Translations under genes and position numbers: made by a program
Notes under the pieces: model-generated
What the model was told of the DNA's origin: nothing
The model's database searches: none
The model's input: only the letters and a program-made list of their open reading frames with translations
Part shown: positions 7,137-12,559 of the stretch, piece after piece
Layout: each line of letters begins with the position of its first letter
Position numbering within the stretch: the first letter of the stretch is position 1
DNA from: Chloroflexota bacterium
GTDB lineage: Bacteria; Chloroflexota; Limnocylindria; QHBO01
Direction: 5' to 3'
Assembly (NCBI GenBank): GCA_005879775.1
Contig: VBJX01000066.1
Location: 1 to 12,559, forward strand
Length of the DNA: 12,559 nucleotides

Positions 7137-8884
7137 CGTACCGCCTCGAGGAGCTTCGCGGCGGTGCGCGTGCCGAGCACCTGCGGGGCGGTCAGCCAGG
7201 CCCGGCGGGCCATGTCGACCGCGTAGCGAAGCTGGTCGAGCTCCTCGGTGCGGTGCGCATCACTGGCCACGGACAGCCTGACGCCGGCCTCTCCGGCGGC
7301 GCGCGCCAGCGAGTCGTCCAGGTCGAGGCGTGGGCTGCCGTTCAGCTCCAGGGCAGTCCCGGTGCGCGCGGCGGCCTCGAAGATCCGGGGCCAGTCGAGC
7401 GTGATCGGGTCGCGCCGGTTCACGATTCGCCCGGTCGGATGAGCGATCACGTCCACGTGCTCGTTCTCGATCGCGGCCAGCGTGCGTCGGGTGAGCTGCT
7501 CGCTCGGCTGTCGGCGGCCGGTGTGGATGCTGGCCACCACCACGTCGAAGGAGGCAAGCAGCTCGTCGGGGTAGTCGAGGGTGGCGTCGGCGCGGATCTC
7601 CATCTCGGTCCCGTGCAGGATGCGGAACGGGCGAAGCTCACCGTTGAGACGATTGATCTCGGCCCGCTGCTCGGCAATCCGATCGGCCGTCAGCCCGCGC
7701 GTGATGCCGAGCGAGGGCGAATGGTCGGTCAGCACCATCCAGCTGCGCCCCAGCGCGCGGCAGGCGCGCGCCATCGCCTCGATGCTGTCGACCCCATCGG
7801 TCCAGTCGGAGTGGACGTGGGTGTCGCCGCGCACGTCCGCCAGGGTCACCAGCTGCGGCAGCTGTCCCTTCTCCGCGGCGCGGATCTCGCCGGTGTCCTC
7901 GCGCAGCTCGGGCGGGATCCATGGCAGGTCGAGGCGCTCGTAGACCACCTCCTCGCTGGCCTCAGGCTGCAGCTCCCCGCTCTCGACCACCTTGAATCCC
8001 TTCTCCGACAGGGAAAGGCCCCTGGCCAGCGCTCGCTGGCGCAGCACGACGTTGTGATCGCGGCTGCCGGTGAAGTGGACCAGGTGGGTGCCCCATGCAG
8101 CCGGCGGGCAGACCATCAGGTCGACCTGGCGCCTTCCGGCGACGAGCACGCTCGACTTGTCGGTTCCCGCCGAGAGGATCCGCTCGACGTCCGGCAGCCG
8201 ATCGAATGCGGCAATCAGGGCGGCCGGATCATCGGTGGCGGCCAGCAGGTCGAGATCGCCGATGGTCGGCTTGCGGCGCCGCAGCGATCCCGCCGGCTCG
8301 ATGCGGCGCAGGCCGGGCACGTCCCCCAGCTGGGTGAGCAGCTGCGAGACGAGCGCATCGGCGTCGTGGAGCAGGAGACGCGTGCCACGATCGGCGAGCC
8401 GGGCGATGCTGGCCAGGATGTTCTCCTCGGTGCGCGCCGAGAGGCCCTTCAGCCCGCGCAGCCCGCCGTTCTCTGCCGCGGCCGTCAGGGCAGCCACCGT
8501 GTCGATCTTCAGCTCCTCGTGGAGGAGCTTCACGGTGCGAGGGCCGACACCGGGAACCTCCAGGATCTCCAGCAGCCCGGCGGGGACCTGGGCTCGCAGC
8601 CGCTGGTGGTACTCGAGCTCCCCGGTATCGGCCAGCTCGGCGAGCTTGGCGCTCAGCGCCGAACCGGCGCCCGGGATCTTCGGCGGCGAACCGCGACGGT
8701 AGAGCGAGGCGACGTCAGCGGGCCAGCGCTCCACCGCGTCGGCCACCCGGCGGTAGGCGACCGCCTTGTAGACCACCTCGCCGAGAATCTCGAGCATGTC
8801 CCCGATCTCGCGGAAGACCCGCGCGATCTCGGCATTGGTCAGGAGCGCGTCATCGGAGCGGGCGGCGGCCCGCGGAGCAGGCAT
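7133..8884 (-). CDS. polX: DNA polymerase X with PHP domain (PolX)
   Basis: 583 aa, the usual size of bacterial PolX, a gap-filling repair polymerase with 3'-5' exonuclease/AP-endonuclease activity from its PHP domain. In order: an N-terminal 8-kDa-like helical domain (NAEIARVFREIGDML), helix-hairpin-helix motifs IPGAGSALSAKL (70-81) and VPGVGPRTVKLL (110-121), and the nucleotidyltransferase motif AGSLRRRKPTIGDLDLL with D210 and D212, plus D255 in QVDLMV. The PHP metal motifs THVHSD (H356, H358), LTDHS (387-388), HGTEME (H424, E427), SIHT (H454), AHP (H482) and SDAH (D542, H544) are all present, so both activities look intact. The ATG at 8884 has no Shine-Dalgarno site, but TAGAAT lies 6 nt upstream, suggesting a leaderless mRNA. 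The stop overlaps the start of the membrane-protein gene. Function is confident. Confidence 0.95.
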   Translation of the reverse strand: MPAPRAAARSDDALLTNAEIARVFREIGDMLEILGEVVYKAVAYRRVADAVERWPADVASLYRRGSPPKIPGAGSALSAKLAELADTGELEYHQRLRAQVPAGLLEILEVPGVGPRTVKLLHEELKIDTVAALTAAAENGGLRGLKGLSARTEENILASIARLADRGTRLLLHDADALVSQLLTQLGDVPGLRRIEPAGSLRRRKPTIGDLDLLAATDDPAALIAAFDRLPDVERILSAGTDKSSVLVAGRRQVDLMVCPPAAWGTHLVHFTGSRDHNVVLRQRALARGLSLSEKGFKVVESGELQPEASEEVVYERLDLPWIPPELREDTGEIRAAEKGQLPQLVTLADVRGDTHVHSDWTDGVDSIEAMARACRALGRSWMVLTDHSPSLGITRGLTADRIAEQRAEINRLNGELRPFRILHGTEMEIRADATLDYPDELLASFDVVVASIHTGRRQPSEQLTRRTLAAIENEHVDVIAHPTGRIVNRRDPITLDWPRIFEAAARTGTALELNGSPRLDLDDSLARAAGEAGVRLSVASDAHRTEELDQLRYAVDMARRAWLTAPQVLGTRTAAKLLEAVR

Positions 8885-8890
8885 TCGGCA

Positions 8891-8896
8891 ATTCTA
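8891..8896 (-). promoter_or_regulatory. Candidate -10 element for leaderless polX
   Basis: TAGAAT on the minus strand ends 6 nt before the polX ATG, so transcription would start at or next to the A of the start codon. This fits the absence of a Shine-Dalgarno site. No good -35 is seen at 16-18 bp, where the region is filled by the terminator of the upstream small genes. Evidence is limited to the -10 match and its position. Confidence 0.35.
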
Positions 8897-8903
8897 GGGG
8901 CAC

Positions 8904-8940
8904 AAAAAAACGATCCGGCCCCATGATCGGGGCCGGGTCG
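8904..8940 (-). terminator. Intrinsic terminator of the small-ORF operon
   Basis: CCGGCCCC (8915-8922) and GGGGCCGG (8929-8936) pair perfectly around a 6-nt loop. After one mismatch, three more pairs (8911-8913 with 8938-8940) extend the stem. On the minus strand the stem is followed at once by seven Ts (8910-8904). This is a textbook rho-independent terminator, 31 nt after the stop of the 54-aa gene, and nothing on the plus strand needs it. Confidence 0.9.
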
Positions 8941-8971
8941 TATCGGCTTCTGCGTTTGGCGGTCGGCGGGA

Positions 8972-9136
8972 TTAGCGCCGCTTGCGGGTCAGCACGCCCA
9001 GCAGACTGCTTCCGAGCGTCCGCCCGCGGCGGTGCCGGATCGTCTCTGTCGAGCGCTGCCAGCCGCGAGCGTCGCGCAGGATGTCGTCCTGCCTCAGCCA
9101 GCCCAGCAGCCCAAGGTACGTAGCACCTCGGCTCAT
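8972..9136 (-). CDS. Small basic protein (54 aa), unknown function
   Basis: ATG at 9136, TAA at 8974-8972. AGGAGG lies 6 nt upstream of the start, an excellent ribosome site. Its ATG overlaps the stop of the 34-aa gene upstream (ATGA), so translation is probably coupled. The sequence begins MSRGATYLGLLGWLRQDD, has a middle segment DARGWQRSTETIRHRRGR, and ends LLGVLTRKRR. It carries many Arg/Lys residues with two short hydrophobic patches and no cysteines. A strong terminator follows. No family was recognised. The promoter, ribosome site, overlap and terminator together make it a convincing gene despite its size. A cytoplasmic or membrane-surface peptide that partners the upstream membrane peptide is an inference only. 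Confidence 0.78.
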   Translation of the reverse strand: MSRGATYLGLLGWLRQDDILRDARGWQRSTETIRHRRGRTLGSSLLGVLTRKRR

Positions 9137-9237
9137 CGGTTTCCTCCTGTGAATCTTTCGCGACTGTCGACCCCCCAGCGCAGGGCGGCGAGGTCCAACA
9201 GCAGCACTGCTGCAAAGATCAAAATCAGTTCGACCAT
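9133..9237 (-). CDS. Small single-span membrane peptide (34 aa), unknown function
   Basis: ATG at 9237, TGA at 9135-9133. The start is preceded by AGGAGGG and a second purine run (TAGGAG) directly before the ATG. The peptide starts MVELILIFAAVLLLDLAALR, a hydrophobic helix of about 17 residues with one Asp near its end, then a short polar tail (WGVDSRERFTGGNR). Its stop codon overlaps the ATG of the 54-aa gene by four bases. It is the first gene after the TTGACA/TACAGT promoter and is divergent from the CGNR-type regulator. Too short for homology-free function calls; a membrane-anchored regulator or sensor peptide is possible. Confidence 0.75.
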   Translation of the reverse strand: MVELILIFAAVLLLDLAALRWGVDSRERFTGGNR

Positions 9238-9301
9238 CTCCTACCCTCCTGTCGCGTGTGGTAAGTAACTTGTAAAGGTGTTTCGACTGGTTACAGTGGC
9301 T

Positions 9302-9330
9302 ACTGTACAGGGCTGGTGGTAACTTGTCAA
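9302..9330 (-). promoter_or_regulatory. Promoter for the small-ORF operon
   Basis: On the minus strand a perfect TTGACA (9325-9330) is followed after 17 bp by TACAGT (9302-9307), which matches TATAAT at four of six. Transcription would start near 9295, leaving about 57 nt before the ATG at 9237. The -10 overlaps a small palindrome, ACAGT-GGCT-ACTGT. The -35 lies inside operator copy 2. Confidence 0.7.
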
Positions 9331-9336
9331 GTGCGG

Positions 9337-9342
9337 TAGAAT
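9337..9342 (+). promoter_or_regulatory. Candidate -10 element for leaderless regulator gene
   Basis: TAGAAT on the plus strand ends 9 nt before the ATG at 9352, placing the transcript start within a few nucleotides of the start codon. No Shine-Dalgarno site precedes that ATG. The -35 position is weak. The element lies inside operator copy 2, so autoregulation is plausible. Confidence 0.35.
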
Positions 9343-9351
9343 GGTTACATC

Positions 9352-10014
9352 ATGACGATGAAGCAGGTTGCGCCCAAGGAGCCGGAGCAGGCCGAAGAGC
9401 TCTTCGTGACCTTCGCCAATACCCTCTCCTACAGCCGCGGCCGGCCGGTGGAAGGCCTTCCCGACATCGACGCGCTGCTCTCCTGGCTGCGTGAGCAGGG
9501 ACTGATCAGCGATCGCGCACGGGCGTCCGAGGCCGGCCGTCTGCACCGTGACGTTCCCGAAGCGGAGCGGCGCATGGAGCGGTTCCAGATGCTGCGCACC
9601 CTGCTCCACGAGACGGCGGAGGAGATGACCTCGACCGGCCAGCCGAGCGCCGAGCAGCTACGGGCGCTCAACCACATCCTGCGCCACGGGCTCCACTACC
9701 ACCAGCTCCGGCACGATCCGGATGCCACGCGCTACACGCTCGCCCAGGTCGGGGACCGGCTCGATCAGGCACGCGCCACCATCGCCAGCTCGTTTGCCCA
9801 GCTCCTGGCCGATGACGCCTCGGATCGGCTGCGCGTCTGCGCCAACGAGGGCTGCCGCTGGATCTTCGTCGACCACTCCCCCACCGGACGACGCCGATGG
9901 TGCGACATGCGAACCTGTGGCAACCAGGCCAAGGTCGCCCGTCACCGGGCCAGGGCGAAGGCACGCGCGATGCCGCCGGTTCACGGGGTTCCGCCGGTCC
10001 AGGCATCGGTCTAG
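9352..10014 (+). CDS. CGNR zinc-finger (ABATE-type) putative transcriptional regulator
   Basis: 220 aa. The C-terminus has the treble-clef-like zinc motif of the CGNR family: C163-x4-C168 and C184-x4-C189 in RVCANEGCRWIFVDHSPTGR and WCDMRTCGNQ, followed by a basic helix (KVARHRARAK). The usual CGNR tetrad reads CGNQ here. The N-terminal about 150 residues (FVTFANTLSYSRGRP, then the helical DIDALLSWLREQGLI) fit the ABATE domain, thought to be a sensor or ligand-binding part of stress-related regulators. It is divergent from the two small genes, and the shared region holds the repeated operator, so it probably controls them and itself. The start at 9352 has no ribosome site but sits close to a TAGAAT box; a second ATG lies at 9358. 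DNA binding is inferred from the family. Confidence 0.88.
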   Translation: MTMKQVAPKEPEQAEELFVTFANTLSYSRGRPVEGLPDIDALLSWLREQGLISDRARASEAGRLHRDVPEAERRMERFQMLRTLLHETAEEMTSTGQPSAEQLRALNHILRHGLHYHQLRHDPDATRYTLAQVGDRLDQARATIASSFAQLLADDASDRLRVCANEGCRWIFVDHSPTGRRRWCDMRTCGNQAKVARHRARAKARAMPPVHGVPPVQASV

Positions 10015-10017
10015 AAT
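10012..10017 (+). promoter_or_regulatory. Weak candidate -10 element for the metal-transport operon
   Basis: TAGAAT overlaps the stop codon of the regulator gene. A -35 at 17 bp would be TTCCGC, a poor match. If used, the transcript would carry an untranslated leader of about 225 nt containing the predicted hairpins. This is the best -10 seen in the gap, but it is weak evidence. Confidence 0.2.
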
Positions 10018-10124
10018 CAGCGCGGCCCAGACGGCTCGTTTCCTGTCGACGCGGCCGCGGAACTCACTCGAGGCGAAGCGCGATCCAACGTGGACGCTGA
10101 TTCCGGTAGTCGAATCTGTGCGCG

Positions 10125-10245
10125 CCCGTGGCCGACGGCTGACGGGAGGGTGATCGCCTAGCGTCCCGAGACGCTCGCCCACCCACCGATCCGCCGCTCT
10201 CGACCACCAAGCGCGCGTCAGTCCGACGCGAAGGCGAGGTGGTCG
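10125..10245 (+). promoter_or_regulatory. Structured leader with RBS-sequestering hairpin (candidate riboregulator)
   Basis: The 235-bp gap before the PRC/MgtE_N gene holds three consecutive hairpins. Hairpin A (10125-10146) pairs CCCGT with ACGGG around an inner GCC/GGC. Hairpin B (10148-10184) pairs GGGTG with CACCC and AGCGTC with GACGCT around a CCGA loop. Hairpin C (10201-10245) pairs CGACCACC with GGTGGTCG perfectly, and inside it CGCGTC (10214-10219) with GACGCG (10225-10230). The 3' arm of C covers the ribosome site GAGGTGG (from 10236) of the ATG at 10250, so it would block translation when formed. Near-copies of that arm, GGTAGTCG (10105-10112) and GGTGATCG (10149-10156), could compete for CGACCACC with one mismatch. 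No known riboswitch class was recognised. Nothing else was seen in this gap. Confidence 0.45.
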
Positions 10246-10249
10246 TTCC

Positions 10250-11518
10250 ATGCTCTTCCTGAGCCAGCTCATCGGCCAGCCGGTGCGAGACCGCGACGGC
10301 GGGGCCTTCGGCAAGGTCCGCGACCTGATCGTGGCCCTTGGCGAGACCTACCCGCCGGTCACGGGGCTGGTGGTGCGCGTCGCGGGCGGACGGGACATCT
10401 TCCTGCCCTGGACCGCCGTCGACCAGGTCGACGAGAGCGGCGCGCGCCTCCATACCTCGAGCATCGACATCACCAGCTTCCGGCAGCGCCCGAACGAGAT
10501 CCGCCTCTGGCTCGACCTGCAGGACAAGCAGATCGTCGACGTCGAGGGTCGCAAGATCGTGCGCGTCAACGACATCCAGCTCGCCCCGGTCGAGGGGAAC
10601 CTGCGCCTCGTGGCGGTCGACGTGGGCCTGGCCGGCATCCTGCGCCGTCTCGGCATCTCGGGACCGGGTGAGCGCCTGGCACGCGCCATGCGCATCGAGC
10701 CGGAGAACTACATCGAATGGGAGGACGTCGACCCGGTCGAGTCGAGCGTTTCGAGCCTGAAGCTGCGCGTGCCGCATGGCGCGCTCGCCACCCTCCACCC
10801 GGCCGACGTGGCCCACATCGTCGAGCAGCTCGCCCCCCGGGATCGAACCGGGATCCTGGCCGCGCTCGATGACGAACGGGCCGCCGATGTCCTCGAGGAG
10901 CTGGAGGCCGATGACCAGGTGGACATCCTCGAGGATCTGCCACCCGAGAAGGCGGCCGACATCCTCGAGGAGATGGGTCCCGACGAGGCGGCCGACCTGG
11001 TCGCCGATCTCTCCGAGGAGCGCCAGCGGGAGCTGCTGGGCCTCATGGAGCCGGAAGAGGCGTCCGACGTTCGCGAGCTGCTCGCCTATGGCGAGGAGAC
11101 CGCCGGAGGCCTGATGACGACCGATTTCCTGACCATCTCGCCGGAGCACACCGCGCAGGACGTCATCGACATGCTCCGCGAACGGCACCCCAGCGCCGAC
11201 CAGGTCTACTACCTGTACGTCACCGAGCCCGATGGAACCCTGGCGGGGACCATCACTCTGCGCGGCCTGATCGTCGCCAGCCCGGAGACCAGGGTCCGCG
11301 ACTTCATGCGCCCCGACCCGATCAGCGTGACGGTCGACGTCGATGCCGAGCAGGCGGGCGCCGCGATCGCGCGCTACAACCTGCTCGCCCTGCCGGTGGT
11401 CGATGCCGACGGCAAGATGCAGGGGATCGTCACCGTGGACGACGCATTCGAGCGCGCGCTCGGTGAGGGGTGGCGCAGGCGCCTGCCCGAGATCTTCGAG
11501 CCGGCCGAGGAGCACTGA
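10250..11518 (+). CDS. PRC-barrel / MgtE_N / CBS-pair protein without channel domain
   Basis: 422 aa, soluble. PRC-barrel-like segments lie at about 3-65 (LIGQPVRDRDGGAFGKVRDL) and 92-135 (a second copy starting KQIVDVEGRKIVRVNDIQL). An MgtE_N helical-repeat domain spans about 175-278 (LHPADVAHIVEQL, DILEDLPPEKAADILEEM, DEAADLVADL), and a CBS pair covers about 283-405 (GLMTTDFLTISPEHTAQDVI; RPDPISVTVDVDAEQAG). In MgtE these cytosolic domains sense Mg2+ and gate the channel; here the protein ends after the CBS pair and the next gene supplies an NRAMP-like transporter. It probably acts as its cytosolic metal sensor or regulator (inference). The start at 10250 has GAGGTGG 7 nt upstream, buried in a predicted hairpin. 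The stop is 3 nt before the transporter ATG. Confidence 0.88.
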   Translation: MLFLSQLIGQPVRDRDGGAFGKVRDLIVALGETYPPVTGLVVRVAGGRDIFLPWTAVDQVDESGARLHTSSIDITSFRQRPNEIRLWLDLQDKQIVDVEGRKIVRVNDIQLAPVEGNLRLVAVDVGLAGILRRLGISGPGERLARAMRIEPENYIEWEDVDPVESSVSSLKLRVPHGALATLHPADVAHIVEQLAPRDRTGILAALDDERAADVLEELEADDQVDILEDLPPEKAADILEEMGPDEAADLVADLSEERQRELLGLMEPEEASDVRELLAYGEETAGGLMTTDFLTISPEHTAQDVIDMLRERHPSADQVYYLYVTEPDGTLAGTITLRGLIVASPETRVRDFMRPDPISVTVDVDAEQAGAAIARYNLLALPVVDADGKMQGIVTVDDAFERALGEGWRRRLPEIFEPAEEH

Positions 11519-11521
11519 GCC

Positions 11522-12559
11522 ATGACCCGGCTGGCGCTGCCGCGCGCCGTGCGCCGCGCCCAGCGCTCGATCCGGGATCGGCTGCCGAACTTCCGGGTCC
11601 ACCGCTCGGGGCTGCTGGCCTTCCTGGCGGTGATGGGGCCGGGCCTGATCGCCGGGCTGGCCGGAACCGATGCCGGCGGCATCGCCACCTACAGCGTGCT
11701 CGGCGCGACCACCGGCTTCTCGCTCCTCTGGATCCTGCCGCTGACCACCGTGATGCTGGCCATCGCGCTGGAGATGGCGGCACGGATGGGGGCGGTCTCC
11801 GGCCAGGGGCTCGGCGACCTGATCCGCGACGACTTCGGCATCCGCTGGACGCTGGTTGCCATGCTGGTCCTGATCGTGGCCAACGCGGCTTCGGTCGTTG
11901 CCGAGTTTGCCGGCATCGCCGGTGCCCTGGAGATCTTCGGGCCCTCACGCTTCATCACCGTCCCGCTCGTGGCGGCCGCCATCTGGGCGCTGGTCGTCTT
12001 CGGCAGCTACCGGGTGGTCGAGCGGGTCTTCCTCTCGGTGGCGGTCGTTTTCCTGGCCTACATCGTCGGCGCATTCGTGGTCGAGCCGAACTGGGGCGAG
12101 GTTGGTCGTGCGCTGGTCAGCCCGCACCTTCCGGCGGAGCCCTCGCAGCTGCTGCTGATGATCGCGGTGGTCGGCACCACCGTGACGCCCTACATGTTCT
12201 TCTACCTGCAGGCGTCGGTCGCCGAGAAGGGGCTGGGAGCCGAGGAGCTTCCCCTGGAGCGCGCCGACGCGCTGGTCGGGGCGCTCTGGACCAACGTCAT
12301 CGCGGTCTTCATCGTGATCGTCACTGCGGTCACCCTCTTCGGCAGCGGGCTGAAGATCACGACCGCAGGCGATGCCGCCGTGGCCCTGCGACCAGTCGCC
12401 GGGGGGCTGGCCGAGGGGATGTTCGCGTTCGGCCTGTTCGGCGCATCGGTGCTGGCAGCCACGGTGATCCCCTTGACCACCAGCTACGCGGTCTGCGAGT
12501 CGTTCGGCTGGGAGTCAGGCATCTCGCGCAAATTCAGCGAGGCGCCGGTCTTCATGAGC
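11522..12559 (+). CDS. NRAMP-like divalent metal transporter (3' end outside window)
   Basis: From the ATG at 11522 the frame is open for 346 codons to the window edge. GAGGAG lies 9 nt upstream, within the end of the preceding gene, and only 3 nt separate the two genes. The protein is hydrophobic with the NRAMP pattern: helix 1 MGPGLIAGLAGTDAGGIATY (39-57), EMAARMGAVSGQGL (84-97) and helix 6 VGTTVTPYMFFYLQASVAEK (217-236). The metal-site motifs differ from classical Mn/Fe NRAMPs: DPGN reads DAGG (50-53) and the helix-6 MPH reads TPYM (222-225). The conserved Asp is kept but the Asn and Met ligands are not. Such changes are expected for transporters of a harder ion such as Mg2+, which fits the MgtE-like partner gene. 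Ion choice is inference; the family is confident. Confidence 0.88.
   Translation, partial: MTRLALPRAVRRAQRSIRDRLPNFRVHRSGLLAFLAVMGPGLIAGLAGTDAGGIATYSVLGATTGFSLLWILPLTTVMLAIALEMAARMGAVSGQGLGDLIRDDFGIRWTLVAMLVLIVANAASVVAEFAGIAGALEIFGPSRFITVPLVAAAIWALVVFGSYRVVERVFLSVAVVFLAYIVGAFVVEPNWGEVGRALVSPHLPAEPSQLLLMIAVVGTTVTPYMFFYLQASVAEKGLGAEELPLERADALVGALWTNVIAVFIVIVTAVTLFGSGLKITTAGDAAVALRPVAGGLAEGMFAFGLFGASVLAATVIPLTTSYAVCESFGWESGISRKFSEAPVFMS

Larger units (their letters stand above)
9265..9349. repeat. Two 31-bp direct repeats 54 bp apart: candidate operators
   Basis: Copies at 9265-9295 and 9319-9349 match at 23 of 31 positions: GTAACTTGT, then AAG after one variable base, then a divergent centre, then TGGTTACA. 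The ends of each copy (GTAAC and GTTAC) are inverted repeats. Copy 2 covers the minus-strand -35 and the candidate plus-strand -10. Copy 1 covers the predicted start and early leader of the minus-strand transcript. The layout fits cooperative binding by a regulator, most simply the divergent CGNR-type protein. Confidence 0.5.

Noticed and set aside
7253..8926. Long plus-strand open frame opposite polX
   Set aside because: No recognisable motif, while the opposite strand encodes a complete PolX with all catalytic residues.
8972..9237. Type I or II toxin-antitoxin pair
   Set aside because: Small size and overlap alone are not enough; no toxin or antitoxin family features and no antisense RNA signal were seen.
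10015..10249. Known Mg2+ (M-box) or Mn2+ (yybP-ykoY) riboswitch
   Set aside because: The conserved sequence blocks of these classes were not found by eye, so only an unclassified structured leader is proposed.
10064..11602. Long minus-strand open frame (512 codons) opposite the PRC/MgtE_N/CBS gene
   Set aside because: Composition is a mirror of the Asp/Glu/Leu-rich real gene and no domain is visible.

Overview
The window is high-GC, gene-dense bacterial DNA with little intergenic space. PolX, a CGNR zinc-finger regulator and a PRC-barrel/MgtE_N/CBS protein beside an NRAMP-like transporter fit Chloroflexota best, with an actinobacterial-type genome as the alternative. This assignment is inference from gene content and composition. 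No rRNA, tRNA, insertion sequence or CRISPR array was seen.

Left part (1-8884, all minus strand, read from high to low coordinates): PolX DNA polymerase/PHP nuclease overlaps a frameshifted polytopic membrane protein by a GTGA junction. A good sigma70-type promoter then starts a two-gene unit. Its first gene encodes a TPR protein with a beta-rich middle domain and an acidic tail. Its second is a 949-aa protein with a methyltransferase fold and Zn-ribbon at the N-terminus and an FEVE-type nuclease-like domain at the C-terminus. The methyltransferase catalytic motif looks lost. Next come a broken ABC exporter gene (about 34 nt missing just after the Q-loop) and an ECF sigma factor that runs off the left edge.

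Centre (8885-10014): two tiny overlapping minus-strand genes, absent from simple long-ORF calling, encode a 34-aa single-membrane-segment peptide and a 54-aa basic peptide. They have strong Shine-Dalgarno sites, a TTGACA/TACAGT promoter and an intrinsic terminator. Divergent from them is a CGNR zinc-finger regulator. The shared control region carries two copies of a 31-bp element exactly 54 bp apart, which looks like a paired operator.

Right part (10015-12559, plus strand): a 235-nt leader with three consecutive predicted hairpins, the last pairing perfectly with the ribosome binding site, precedes a PRC-barrel/MgtE_N/CBS protein with no channel domain. An NRAMP-like transporter with altered metal-site motifs follows and is cut by the right edge. 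Together they look like a divalent-metal (probably Mg2+ or Mn2+) uptake unit under possible RNA-level control.

The best candidates for undescribed biology are the small-ORF pair with its repeated operator, the structured metal-transporter leader, and the TPR plus methyltransferase/nuclease-like pair.
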